64,000 nucleotides of DNA, taken from contig CM017569.1 of NCBI GenBank assembly GCA_007844125.1, positions 7,778,995 to 7,842,994 of the forward strand, read 5' to 3'. Below, piece after piece: positions 49,336-62,510 of the stretch (position 1 is the first letter of the stretch; each line of letters begins with the position of its first letter). This DNA comes from Sinonovacula constricta (taxonomy: Eukaryota; Mollusca; Bivalvia; Cardiida; Solecurtidae). Under the pieces are notes generated by a model. The model had not been told where the DNA came from. It made no database searches and saw nothing but the letters and a program-made list of their open reading frames with translations. A program made the position numbers and the translations under genes.

Positions 49336-51174
49336 TCTTCATTCATATTTTGGACAAGCAAGATATATAAGGTTAAGTTTTAATAATGTCATCACGCAAT
49401 GTATCAAATAAGTTCGCGACTTATTTTGACTAAGTTAATATATAAATATTGTTGTCAAAAGATAAATGTTGACTCAATATTTAAAAGTTTTATTTTCTCT
49501 GATGATTTAATTATACTTATGGGAACAAGGGCATAATAAACTGAACATTTACTGATTTCGATGGCATTAACTTCTATAACAAACAGCTAATCTTCCATAA
49601 CGACATCAAACGACGCTTTGTTTTGTTTTCATTATATTCGTTTGAGTTAAGGTCCCCTAAAATTTAGTTATTAATCAAACAAAGACATGTAGCGGATGTT
49701 GCAAATAGTTTTATTTTTGTTTTCTTTTAATAATATTGTTGTTATAATTTTGTATTAAGTAAAAGAACAAGAAAAAGAAAACAAAGATTAATTGTAAACT
49801 ACGACCGCTATTTACCCTATAATGCACCGCAACGGAAAAGTGTAATAAACCCAAACAAATAATGGACTGAAGTTTTTAAAAAATATAACACAGAAAGGAT
49901 CACCAATAGCAGATTATTGGAAATTATTTCTAGGACAAAATTGCATTTACCATTAACAAATTGCTATCGAACGGCAGTACGCGAGTTATGGCAAAATATA
50001 TATAGCCTCAAGTGGAAAGGCAATATCCGAAGCATTTCTTTTAAGATTGATTACACCTCCGGAATATCAATTCTTCATAGTTAATATAAAAACATTAGTA
50101 ACAAGCAGTGATCTCGATGTGACCACACATCTGCTGAGAGCCAATTGATTCTCAATTAACAGTTTTCTATCGCTAACTCGCTATCAATGAATCCAAACCT
50201 TTTTCTCATCCGGTATAGTTCAGTGGAAATCAATCAATGCGTCCGTGAATGAACATTTAAATAAAAGGAACATTTTTCATATACGTAGTTGGTCTGAAAG
50301 TTAACAACATACATCATTCCAGTAAAATAGTAAACATTACTTGAAAGTTGGAAGGCAACATAAATGACCGCAGTATTATAAGAATAAAATAGATCTTGAG
50401 CTGCTTTGTCAAACTTTGAAAAATATGGTTATAACCAAGTAGTTTTATCACGTTGTAAATACATGTAACTATAATGATTAAATATAACTATAATAATGAC
50501 ATATAACTCCGACATACTAAATTACTAATTTGATTTCTATCTCGAGATGAATAACGCCGTTACCAGACAGTTATCAAAATACAGTAGATTCATTTAAAGC
50601 ATAGTCAAACCGACTTTAAAACTTCAAGACCAAAGAGATAAATGGTTTAAGTTCGGGGTTCTTGTCAAAAACAAACAAAACACCTTTCCCATTAAAAGGC
50701 ATGTTTACATAAACTGCTTAACGTTGGAGTTGAAAGAGGCATTACATTTCACATTTCTTTCCTGATATGTTGCGTTGTTTTTACGTCAATGTTTCAGGCG
50801 CTGGTGTCCGAATACAGCTTGGAGAAGCAGTTTCCCCCACATATTCTGCATTATAGAGAATGTCAATGGAATAAAGCGAACAGATACTTTATTGTGTAAC
50901 TTATACATCGGAATCCGTATAGGAACATTCAACTATAGAGTCATTGCCCCCGATATGCCCTAGGTTATTTTGTCAAAAGCTAAATAAACACTTTTTATCG
51001 ACAGGATTTACAGACAGTATTTGTGCCTAATAAATGGCAAGGAATTTAAACGGCTGAAAATCTGACAGAGAACGTATTTCGTTGTAAGAGGCAATAGATA
51101 TGTAAGGCATTTTCACGTTTCCAAAAAAATCATTATTTGGCAGTCTTTAGCAAAACAGAGAAGCCATTAGAAGT
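49336..51174. other. Unannotated AT-rich stretch
   Basis: No feature supported. Confidence 0.4.
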
Positions 51175-51175
51175 T

Positions 51176-51262
51176 TTGTTTGCATGGACAACTTAAAGTT
51201 AACATTGTTTGCATGGACAAATTTAAGTTAACATTGTTTGCATGGACAAGGTAAAGTTTATA
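51176..51262. repeat. Short tandem repeat, about 29 bp x 2.8
   Basis: 'gtttgcatggacaa' followed by '(ctt/att/ggt)aaagttaacatt' occurs three times, the last truncated. Confidence 0.9.
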
Positions 51263-53930
51263 AGCGAATAAGCTAATTAATTGTTAAAACTTAAAAATGA
51301 GTTCCTGAACAAATCTACATTCCATTCCGACTCCAAAAGCCATTTATAAGCATCGCAATAGAAAACACATTTAAACAAGAATACGTGCTTGTCTGTCCGA
51401 GGAATTTGTTTACAACAAATATGTTCTTCGTATTTCAGTGAACCAATGCACGAATGTGGGAGACGGTCATTTATCGCCAAGGAACAAGATGCATATTTTG
51501 CTGGCATAAGACATCGAGCTAAATGGAAATATCAAAACATGTCAAAATACAGAATCTCGTTCTAAAATACATCTTGTTACGTAGACACGAAGGTGAAATT
51601 AAGCCATTAAGGTGGTTCTAAAGTATATTAAGAACATGTCTATTTATTTAGACCGTATTTAAATGCACACTTAAAGCATATAATAAAATAATGATGATTG
51701 CATGAAAACAAAGTGGCCAATTTTTGCCTTTAAAGGGATGATACTGAGCGGGACATTCCAAATGTTTGATATTTTATCTTATTAAATAGCTCTACACATG
51801 GATAATATATGTTACCTGCTATACCAGGAGTTTGCTCTTTCTTCGCAATGTCTTTTTAAGAGTTTTATATAATCAGAGACATGAATTTCTAGGCTTTTAG
51901 TGCAGTTTGCAATAACTACAAATATCGATGTAGCAGACATTTACAAAAATGCACAACTGTAGACACAACACAAATTCGATTATGTTAACAGTGTTGTGTT
52001 GTAGGTGGTGTTTTACTAAAAGAACGTGTATGCCAGAGCAGTTTGCAGTCATAAAATAATAATGTACCACGCCAAAATTAAAAATAGCAAAGAAGCAGAC
52101 GAATACTTTCTTTTTTTAGGAAATACTGGATAATGACATCGAAATGTTCATCAAAATAGATCGTTTAATAAATATGCATCTTTAAATAAATACTACTAGA
52201 TTTATAAGCGTAAAAGCTTTTGATTCACATCCTTGCTTTCAGCTAGAAAGATGCAATTAAAAAGAAAAATGCATTCAGCCATTTGAAAAAAAAATACGAT
52301 TGTTACCTGTGTTAATTGACCTTTCCCCAGACAAGGTGTAGCTCCGCCAAAGAGGTCCTCAGCGTCACTCGGTTAGACAATCAAAGACCTAAATAGCGTC
52401 ACTCACGTTAAAACGTATGTTTGACATGGGAGTATTTTGCGGTTTGTTTTTAGCTGCTTGTAGGAGTCGATTGGATTAACTTATACATTTAATGAAAGGA
52501 CAAAATTTGAATTGTATTGTGGATATTTGATTAAAAAAAACGACTCTTTCCTCATACAATGTATTAAAAATGTTGCAGATTTTAGAGGGGCAATGGTCTA
52601 AAAGGCAATAAAATACCGGCAAATTTTAAATAGAACAATAAAAATGTAGTGTTCTGTTCGTGTTTAGATTTTCAATAAAATGTATCTTGAAATAAAAAAA
52701 TAACATTATTCTTACTACATTAATCACGTTATGAAAACAAAACTGACAAATTGGCTTCGTGAAAACGTGCTAACCCAGAAAAAGAAATAAAAGAATTACA
52801 TCTTGTTGTTGTGGTTTTTAATTTAGACTTCTGTAAATTTTCTGTGAAAACTCCGATTTGAAATTTTGCAATTTTCGTGACCTTAACTGTAATAAATTGA
52901 AAAGAAACATCCATCTCAAAAGGCTCAATCACAATTATGGGCTTAAATGGTTTTAAAGCTTCTCGTACTAATTAATATACAGTTCCTATATTTATTTGCC
53001 TACACTGTGTGTACACCCTATAATATATGATGACACGCTAGAGCGGCACAGGGCTTCATGTGTAAATCTAACATATGTAAATAGAGCACATTGTGTCTAC
53101 AAAGTCTCACAAATCAAATATGTATTTTGAAATATGTGAAAACATTGTCTTCCGACGTTTTTCTATAAATTCAGCAGCGTACGGAAAGTTAGCTTTAAAA
53201 TATATTATTTGACATAGTTATTTCATGTTCAAATACTGAGTGATCTGAATAACAGCTTCATTACAGCAATAATTAATAGTGTCACAGCCAATTCTTTTAC
53301 TGCCTTATCTCCACATTGAACTCTTTTAGTACTTTAAACAGTGGCATAAGTGTCAGTGTCAGAAAAAAATAAATGAAGTTTTGCATCAAGCGTCATACTT
53401 TTTATGTATTCAAGATATTATAAAGTTGCTTTGAACGTTTATATTTGCTTTTTATTTTACGAAGTGCGAGTCAGTTTTGAAATAGCAGGGTTAGTATTGT
53501 TGCTTTTTTATACTTATTTGATATTACAAAATATTACGCATATTATAAAACACTTTATTCTATTAACTATCTTGCAAACAAAAGTTCTGAACTGATCCAT
53601 GTGAGAGACGCAATTTGGGGTTTTATTTAATCACAGCGAGAGTCAATCGCTAATGTTGCGGTGGCCACATCCCGACTTAGAAAAGGTCAATTAAAATAGG
53701 TTACATTCAAAATTGTACAAAATGATTATTTGCATTCTTTTTGCGGTATCTATATATAATTAAGACAAGTTCTTCACGCCATTTCACTGTTGGTTACATT
53801 TGACTTAAGTTTAATAAAATTACTTTCACGGGTATATGTTATTAAGAGAAGGCACGAACTCAAAAGTTCAACCTATATGCATTTAATTGGTCATTATTGA
53901 TGTTTGGACATCGACTTAGTATGGGCAAAG
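51263..53930. other. Unannotated AT-rich stretch
   Basis: A 76-codon minus frame (51277-51507) has several Cys but no recognised motif. Nothing else supported. Confidence 0.4.
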
Positions 53931-53934
53931 CTTG

Positions 53935-54050
53935 GGCATGAGATTAAAGAGTGGAGAGTATTACGAACGGACTGATGGACGGACAAACGAAAGACATTCC
54001 TTTAATCCCCTCTGCTTTTTGCGGTTTGGGGGATCCATTAACGCTACACT
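53935..54050 (+). repeat. GGACTGATGGACGGACAAACG tail of the bivalve-type repeat
   Basis: 'acggactgatggacggacaa' followed by 'attcctttaatcccctctgc' parallels the tails at about 1.0 and 30.05 kb. The body upstream is unrecognisable. Confidence 0.4.
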
Positions 54051-55595
54051 TTGATTTTCACATAATTGTCCTTTGCGTAATGAACGTATACCAGGCGTAC
54101 ACTAAAGACGAACCCTTGTATTCCCAATGTCAATAATTGACATTTGAAACCCTTTCATCAATCTATACACGACTGATGGTGTTTCTGAACTGTTGACCGA
54201 GTCTTTATTAATTGCAATACAGCACGAATTCCTTTGTCATCTTTGCTCGTGCGATGTTGATAAATGTGTTTTAATTATATAAAAAGAAATAAGAAAAAAA
54301 TACTACCACTAGACATAGTATGTGTAAAGGTGTCAAAAACGCAGAGATTTTAAACACTTGAAGGATAAGTCGTCAAAATAAATGTTATCATTAATGTGCC
54401 AGTAACTTTTAACATATTAGATAATTTTTAAGATCGGTGTTAGAGGTTATACATTAAATCCGGGAAAGCACTACAGATCACAATACAGGGAAGTTTTACG
54501 ATGTTAACAACTTGGAATTTCGAGAAAGATTCCATAGACGTACCGTCAGATTTAGATGATGCAGTAAACAACTAATATATTATTGACGACGCGCTAGAGC
54601 GTGACGCCTATATATGGAATTCTCACTGAAATTTGCACGTAGGGGAATGTTTATTTTGCAGACTTTCGAGGTTACAAGAAACTAAATGAATTTGTTCTCT
54701 ACTCTATAGTAAATATTACAACTCTGTTAAGCAATTTAACAGCAATCCGTTTTTTTTTTGGGGGGGGGGGGCCTAAAATTATATATTGTGAGAAAGACCA
54801 ATGTATTATCTAATAACAGGGCTTCTGTGAATAAAGTAATGTGTCGCAAAAACAGTTATCCTACATACACCTTAATGATCACATTGTATAGCCTCATAGT
54901 TTGAATAATCAGATCCGGTCTAAATGGATCAGTCCATAATTGAGCATAGGAGTGCAGTTTTTTTGCATTTTTATAATTCTACAATGTCTCAGGTCTGTTT
55001 TGCACCAAATTGCATGGGATTATTTTAATAATATCAAATGCAGCCACAAAACAAAAGAATTTACATTTAAATATCATCTACATTTAAAAATCAACAACAA
55101 CAACAAATGAAAACTGTCCGGGGTACTACTTCCGGTTCACACTTACGCTTACCGCCCCTTCTGACCCAGATAAAAATACGGGTCCTTATTCAGTAAACAG
55201 CGTTCTTTTTTATTTATTTTTATTCTGTAACTTTTATGAAAACATAGTAAAAACGAGAGATTTTTATTTATTTACTTTTTATAATAAAAAAAAATAACTT
55301 AAATGTACATGAACACTATCTACGCTCTTACTTAAGAAAGTAGATGGGAATGCTCTTCGGTGCATCCTTCGATTTTGGACTGCATGGTAACAAATTAGGA
55401 TAACCTATTAACAACGAAACAGTTCATAGCCGGAAAACGTTTGTTCTGAACGGTCTATTGAGTATGCAGGGTAGAATCTGACTTAAATGAATTGTTTATG
55501 TAACATTTAAAGATAGATTAACGACTTCTGTAAGGTCCCACAAATCTAAAAATAGCATTTCCAGTGCTGCAAGCGTGCAGAAATGCTTTTAAAGA
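54051..55595. other. Unannotated AT-rich stretch
   Basis: No gene. Has a T10G12 homopolymer pair at 54750-54771. Confidence 0.4.
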
Positions 55596-55599
55596 TCTC

Positions 55600-55995
55600 T
55601 GAAGTGTTTGTGGTCAAGAGTTTAAGACTCTGGATAGGAGGGTTTCAAATTCAATCCCTAGCCATCTCACGATAAGTTTTCAAAAGGATTAAAAAAATTC
55701 GGATGTTTAATTCACTTGCATAAGAGAAACGTTTAACACACCAAGAAAGCATTTATAATATGCTTGAAATGTTCTTGGTCAAGAGGTTAAGGTTATGGAC
55801 TCAGGATCAGATGGTTCCAAATTCAACCCGTTAAGACCATTTTAAAAGATTTTGTAAACGATTTGGATGATCATTAAAGAAACGTTTGAAACACACCAAG
55901 AAAGCATTTACAGCATAGTTGAAGTGTTCTTGGTCAAGAGCTTAAGTTTATGGTCTCGGGATAGGCGTGTTTTGTGTTCAAACTCTAGACCTGAA
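55600..55995 (+). repeat. Three tandem tRNA-like units, about 155-bp period
   Basis: Each unit has 'tgttcttggtcaagag(g/c)ttaag' with a box A-like TGGTCAAGAGG, then 'ctcgggatagg', then a box B-like 'gg(g/t)ttcaaattcaa'. Units start at about 55602, 55765 and 55921. Units 2 and 3 are preceded by the same 'aaacacaccaagaaagcatt' spacer. Some positions differ among units, so the array is not fresh. It resembles a tandemly repeated tRNA-derived SINE head. Acceptor stems are not pairable, so not tRNA genes. Confidence 0.6.
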
Positions 55996-56632
55996 TGAAA
56001 TTTATTCCTTTTTATTGCGTCCTTACACCCAGATTTACTTAAAAGTAATATCCTTCTTTGATAATAAGATTAATTATTTTTGTAGTTTTTTCTTTCCTCT
56101 ATTGAATGACATATTACCTTTCACTTAACAGCAACCTTTTAGGTTGTATACTGAATGTCAGCTTAGTGTGTAATTATTAACCACAGTAGCACATACAAGG
56201 TAGTTATATTGCCTTGTTACAACATTTGTTCCATCGGGATTAAAGACATACTAGATTGCTCTGTCTTTACTGATTCTCTCAGTTTGTCTTCATCCATTTC
56301 ACTTTAAATGTGAGAAGTCGGTTAAGTGTATGACATATTAAACATTGTTCTTTGTATCCATAATACTATGTTCCAGAAAATTACTATCTGAACAATAATT
56401 ATTTGTGAGGCTCCTGCACGTGTGCAATTTCTGCTTGTACACTTTAGTTTCATTGTTAATTATAATAATTTTGGCACCTTTTGTCTATATATGTAACCTC
56501 TTGGAAAATCTATTACATAGTTTTGAGTTTAGCTTTTATTTTGTTTTAAACCATTCTATGGTCTCAGGAATAGGCCTATACGTTATAAAACTTTTTCTCG
56601 ATATTTGTATAGTATACTGATATTCAAAACTT
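55996..56632. other. Unannotated stretch
   Basis: A 71-codon plus frame (56405-56620) is hydrophobic throughout, as expected for AT-rich noise. No other signal. Confidence 0.4.
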
Positions 56633-57900
56633 TTAAGGTTCTGGACCTGTAACTTACTTCGGTAAACATCGGCACTCGGTATGATCCGGTTTTATTTGAA
56701 TAGCATTCGTCGTAAAGTTTCGTATTTGCTATTTTGAGTAGTTTTTCACCACGTGATATGGATTTTCCATGACGTCATTGGGTTACCCATTTCTCAAAAA
56801 TGAGGGAAACCGGGAGCTAGACAGCGTGATCATCGAGGGCGACATTGTAAAAATAGTGGTTTACCGACAACAAAGTCATGTAAAGTTGAAGTGGATCATA
56901 ACTATTGTGTTGGTTTCCTGTGTACAGGTGAAAAATGCACTGTTTCATCTTGTGCTTGCGATTTAAATTTGCCTTCGCATGCTAACCGCGAGAGTTAGCG
57001 ACATGGTTTGACGCTCGCTTACTTTCGTTTGATATTTTCATGGCCAGGATGGACTTTTATATGTGTTCAGGGATCAAAATTGTGAGGGACAACCAAGTGT
57101 CACTAATACCAAAAGAGTGCTTGACTCAGTTATTCCTAAACTGTCGGATTTTTTACGAAAAACGTGTAAAGTGGTTAATTTCAAATATTTTCCTCAAGCC
57201 AGCCAAAATCAGTAAAGAGAAGGTTTTCATGTAATAATGCAGAGTTTTACATACATATTTCCATCTCTAATACCAACTGTAGGTGATTTTTTGTATAAAG
57301 GAGTATAATCTGTAATTGACCATTTTGACGTTATTTTTCGCTATAAATTCTCTTGCAGTTTCATTATAGTAACCTTTACAAATTCTTATAAATTTTATTA
57401 GGAACGGTAAAATGCCTTTAAAATCTAATATTATGGGCAGTTCATATTGCAAAAAATTTTAAAACCAGTTGTATGTGTCTAACTAGCTTCAAACTTGAGA
57501 TATTTGCTTTTATAGATAGAGTAAATTTTTAAACACACCCAAAAAACTCGGATTTTTGCTCAGGGGTACATTTATGCAAAGTTCTGTATTTTTATTAGCA
57601 TTTGTCCAAAGTGTGATCTTATTATTTTGATTTATCATGAAATGATTGTGTAACAGGAAAATTGGTTAAAATTTGAATATATAACAGTAGAAATTTGAAA
57701 AAATGGTACTTTTTCATTTTTTTGTTCTAGCACAATTTACGGTGTTTTTGAAAATCAAGGGTCACTTTATAAAAATGTACATAACTTGAGTTACAAACTT
57801 CCTTAAAAATTCACCGTACGATGTGTTTTTAGTACAGATTCAAGAAACAGTATCATTATGATGATTGTGGAAGGTCACCATTACAGGTCCAGAACCTTAA
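56633..57900 (+). mobile_element. TTAA-flanked inverted-repeat DNA transposon, copy B
   Basis: Body 56637-57896 (1,260 bp) with the same exact 16-bp termini as copy A and TTAA on both sides (56633-56636, 57897-57900). It lies in the opposite orientation, about 53 kb away. Homology to copy A is high over both halves. About 230 bp around 57015-57255 is present only here and contains a 64-codon frame (57040-57234) with no recognised family. The Cys-rich frame of copy A is disrupted here by an extra A and a stop near 56806-56820. Both copies are non-autonomous. Confidence 0.75.
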
Positions 57901-58022
57901 ATAAAAACTTTCCAAACATGTCTTTATTACTTGCTCCCATATTGCTTTAACCAGTTTACCTGTTCCAGTTTTATCGTCGCCTTTGATGCTTCACATCAAC
58001 GACTTTTCTTGTGATTCAGGAG

Positions 58023-58113
58023 AAGGTTCTGTCAGAATCATGCGGTTCTGGTGGGGTTCTGTCAGAATTAGGCGATTCTGTTGAGGGTTCTGTAAAAATC
58101 GGGCTATTCGAGT
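58023..58113. repeat. Short tandem repeat, about 31 bp x 3
   Basis: 'ggttctgtcagaatcatgcg', 'ggttctgtcagaattaggcg' and 'ggttctgtaaaaatcgggct', each followed by '(g/a)ttctg(g/t)tg' or similar. Confidence 0.8.
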
Positions 58114-60790
58114 CTCACTTTAGATTGTTTACAACTCCCGTAGTTCGCGCGTGTGATTTATGACACCGGCCAGGCTGTAAAAAGAAGCCAAGCATCAAAG
58201 GAAACACGTGCTTGGCTGTCAGAGCATTTATTAATAAGCTTTACACTTTTATTTCGTAAACAAGAACCTGTCAGTCAATTGTGATTATTCCTGGTAACAA
58301 AGTACAACCTCATTTCGGGTCGTTGAAAGGTCACCAAAGAAAGGTCAGTAATACTTTTCATCGGTAGTAAAAACTAGTTATCTTTATCTGACATAGCTAC
58401 ATTAGCATTAACTGAAGCCCACATGAACACGAATATAAGGTAAGACAAATTGACATATCTGTCATTTGTGTTATTTTAAACATAAATTCATAACTTTATT
58501 ACCATTAACGTTTTCTGCACACTGGAGAAACCTCCAACTAGTTAAGATTTGAGACATTTTAAACTATTCTAAATTAAATCAACCAGACTTGTACAGTCGT
58601 GTCTAGTTGTTAATCATTAAATCAGTTGGGGAAAATGTTTTAAAATACTATATAGCTTTTAATAAATTTGTAATGATTATATAATGGTTAAATGATTTAT
58701 GAAACAAAATAGTGAACAATTTATCTTCGTTCTATGTCTTTTCTGAAACGGGAAAGCAAGCAAGTTGATCTTCAAATACTATAAGATGTATACGGTTTTA
58801 TAAGTTAAAGTCTTATGGTTTAGGTGCTGAATAAATATCTAACTTAGTGATTTATTAAACCCTTTGAAGTCGATCGTTGCTACCAAGATATATCTGGCTG
58901 CAACATAGGATCAAAGGCATACAGTTTCAATTGCGCATTGTTTATGCAAACATAAACCTTTATTTGTGGACCCTTGGATGTTATTTCTTACAGTAAAATG
59001 TGTGTCCTAACTGAGGCTTGCGGTATGCAAGGTGTGTTTGTAGAGTTAGAGAAAGTCATAAGATTTCGATTATACGTATAATCACACAGTTATTCTAGCG
59101 CAGCAATATTTACAGCTCAAAGACATGACGAGGAACTGAAATCTAAAGGGTTCGGTCAATAAAGGCCATACTGTGTCTAAATTAATCCTAAAAAGATCTT
59201 ACGCTTAACCTGTTTCAATAAACCTTTAACATTGGCTCTCGATCTCCCGTACAATGACATGTACAGGAGAAATGTTTTAACTTAATCAATTTTGCTTCAA
59301 AAGTATCGTTTGGACTAACTGTCTTTCATGTCAAGTCTCCGGATGCTTAACGTGGACAACAGTTATTCATTTAAAGGCCATTTCAATGTACATCGTGTAA
59401 GCATGTTAACAAGTACTAAATATAATTAAATAAATATATTTGTTGTACGAAATGGCATAAGAATAAAATGATCATCCAAAAACAGGTTCAATAAAAAAGT
59501 AAACTGTTTATTATGCCAGAATTATAACGTATCTATTAGTAATAGTTGATTTAAAAAAACCTGGTATGTTAAATGGACAAAAGCATCATAATATCGAATA
59601 TTAATGTAAAAGAAAATGTAAGGTGTCACACGCCATTATCCTGAGCATATAAACCGATCTCAGACAAGAATCATACTGCCACCGATTCTCTGTATGATTT
59701 ATATCAAATGATATTCATTACTTTTAACTTTTAAATAGTTTTACTTCATCATTTTCGTGTTTTCGAAAGACGACCTTGTAAATGTCACTTGGAGATACAT
59801 GTGCATTTTTCTCCGCAATGCTAAAAGTTTAAGAAAGTACGATATATTATATAATGACAATACTTCCCCAGCGAACGACAGCCTCTTGGTTATCGCACAC
59901 ATGCCGATAGAGGAGAAAGTAAATTTTCCATTTTCCAGTCTTTTCCTTTTTCAGATCTTACAATTCATCTCAGAATACATCAATGAACATAAATAAAAGA
60001 GAGACATGACCCTAAAAAGCTCTTAGTTCGAATTCAAGTATTGTATACTTGGCGTGCAGTCACTAGATGGTTAACCAGCGGCGGGACATGTCTAGTATGA
60101 ATCGGGGAGTGTCTTGTTTACTGCATCTTACTTGTGAAATCTTTGATGGGGCTTGATGGCATAGCGTGTTAAATATCAATGATCCTTTATGAATGAAAAG
60201 ATAGAAAATACGACAACAATGGACAAAATGAATTGAACGCATAATCCAGTAGTCTTATATTCTATAAAAAGTAAAACTAAGATACGGCCAAGTAAGCCAT
60301 TATGCATTAAATCTACTTAGCATTAAACTTTGTCAATAACAAACGTGTGTGTTCGTGAGTATTCAAATATAGTCTGACAAAGGATGCGCACACAAACAAA
60401 TCAGTCTGTCTACAGAAATATGTTTACAGACGAAATATCCAGCATGTTTTGTAATGGTTCGTCCAGCTGAGTTGTTCATTAAACGACCTTCCAAGAAAAC
60501 CTCATTCTTACATCAACTGAGATAAACAGCTGGTCAACAGAATGTCAGAATAAATAAATAGTAGTCACAACAAAAGACCTGAATAAATGAAAAGCAGTGT
60601 TGTGAATAATATACACATTTGTAGAGTATAAGTAATTATAATTCAACAAACGTTTTCGACCATATGTGTGTACCACGAATTCCTGCCTGCATATTTGATT
60701 ATCAGCAGCGTTAGGTAAATCCGTACATTAGGCCAATAACTCAAATACATTTAAACCATCCACTTATATAATAATATTTGATATAGACAA
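58114..60790. other. Unannotated AT-rich stretch
   Basis: No gene. A near-perfect 11-bp hairpin, TCTCCCGTACA / TGTACAGGAGA with a 6-base loop, sits at 59243-59270. A 79-codon plus frame (59757-59996) is not recognised. Confidence 0.4.
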
Positions 60791-60794
60791 CAAA

Positions 60795-61005
60795 GTACTA
60801 TAAAATGAAAAGGCACAGGATAAATGTATTCACATGTAAGCCAAATGTAAAACTAAGAAAAAATCTGTGATTAGTCACTTACCAAAAAGAGCAAACCCGA
60901 CAGTTCTTTGGAATGGTCAGTCGGCAATATGGACCGACTTGTGTACTTAAACCGGTTTTACAGAGCTCTAACCTCGCACGTCCTGGTGGGTTTCTAAAAT
61001 GCAAG
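60795..61005 (+). repeat. Family H repeat
   Basis: 'aaaatgaaaaggcacaggat', 'tattcacatgtaagccaaatg', 'aaaaagagcaaacccgacag', 'ttctttggaatggtcagtcg', 'gcaatatggaccgacttgtg', 'cttaaaccggttttacagag', 'ctctaacctcgcacgtcctg'. This is the most complete copy of the 3' half. Confidence 0.6.
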
Positions 61006-61394
61006 CAATGAAAAGAAAACCGATCTATTTAAATTAAAAATAATGTCCAAGCTTTGACGTTTTCTTTAATAAGTTATGACGAAAGTAGTAAAGTCATTGA
61101 AAATAAATGTCCACATAGTGTTTAGAAGAGATGGTTATCGTTGTGATTTGAAGAACTACACAAAACCTGCTTATTGTAAATGAAATAAACTTTTTGAATG
61201 AAAAAGGCCCGAGAAGAGTAAATGGTTGTTGCTTACTGTTCATGTGAAAATGGAACCAAAGTCCAATGTCCATCAAAGAAAATACATGTAACAATCATTA
61301 TAGGTTGAATTAAGTAAGAACATAGATTGCATGCATGGTGAGATTTTCTAGGTACCGACACATTGCACAAGAAACATTGTTGTGATAGTGAATA

Positions 61395-61480
61395 AGAATA
61401 TATGACAGTCCTATGAGCGTTGCAGCATATACAAAAATTGAAAAGGTACAACGGTATTCACATACAAGCTAAAACTTGTA
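61395..61480 (+). repeat. Family H repeat, 5' part
   Basis: 'gaatatatgacagtcctatg', 'agcgttgcagcatatacaaa' and 'attcacatacaagctaaaac' match the start of the family as seen at 4.86 kb (plus) and, inverted, at 28.73 and 45.43 kb. Confidence 0.55.
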
Positions 61481-62362
61481 ACAAGCTTATTTTAAACAGT
61501 GAAAATTGTAACTCAAAGTCGCGACCTTCCGCTAACGTAATCTGATTGGAAATTTTCGATCATTTTTTTATTTATGAATTCAACCTTTCAGTTAACGTTT
61601 ATTTAAGAGACCTAATCATTCATTATCTTTTTCTCTGGCTAGTACAATGCGACATTTTTCCTTTAAAATTAGAGTAAATTAAATCTTTTTCATTACATTT
61701 CACAAATCCGTTCTATGGATTGTCTTATCTAATAACAAGTCTACTGATTTGATACCCTTCCTTTTGTTGAAAATTTATAAACAAAATGACATCTTAAAGG
61801 GTTGTAAATTATTGTCCATGCAAAGCTAATGATTTTCGAAGTTAGAAAAATGTTTTGGCCGTACACATGTGTACATGTACAATCTTGACTAATTTTGAAA
61901 AGTTGAAATGATTACAACCTTAAAAGATTAATCTAACAACCAAACGGTTTTCAACTTGTCCATGACAGTTTATTTAGACCAATGTTCGATATTGGAGGCT
62001 CTAAGCAAATCTGTCGGATTTCGGAGTTTGTTTAAAGCTATTTTGCTTAAAAAAGTTAATTTCAAACTATGTCTAATGTCTAAACGTAACAACGGATAGA
62101 AAATTTCGTGCGGATTAAAGGCCAATGTCAACACTCAGTTATTAACATTGCTTACGCGCTTATTATGGACAATAATAGTGTTATTCATATTGAGCAGCAT
62201 CTTACTTGCATGTAAAGTTTCATATTCTCAAAATCTCATCGACAGGTGCAATCACCTACAAAGTCTTTTGCAAATTTAATTTCAAAAAATATTTGGATAG
62301 AGCAGATAATTTAAACATTGATAAGCACTTACAGAGCTCGGTTTTTTTATCACATAGATTAA
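61481..62362. other. Unannotated AT-rich stretch
   Basis: No gene. Includes a 14-base perfect palindrome GTACACATGTGTAC at about 61861-61874. Confidence 0.4.
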
Positions 62363-62507
62363 TAGATAAATAAGAAAAGGTCCTATCAAATCAAAATTTT
62401 CACAGATATTTAAATTTTATCTACCTGCAGACCAAGTTAAACAAGGTAAATGTAAATGTGACAAAAACACAGAGACAAGACATAACACACATAAAGAAAA
62501 ACCATCA
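62363..62507 (+). repeat. Copy of the 46.1-kb repeat (family H variant, 5' part)
   Basis: Nearly identical to 46121-46260 in direct orientation, with a 5-bp insertion (atcaa). Homology stops at 'accatca'. At 46.26 kb the family H core follows; here the reverse transcriptase remnant follows instead. Confidence 0.8.
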
Positions 62508-62510
62508 TCA

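Noticed and set aside
51277..51507. Small Cys-containing protein gene (minus)
   Set aside because: No signal peptide, no regular Cys spacing and no splice or promoter signal; length is within chance.
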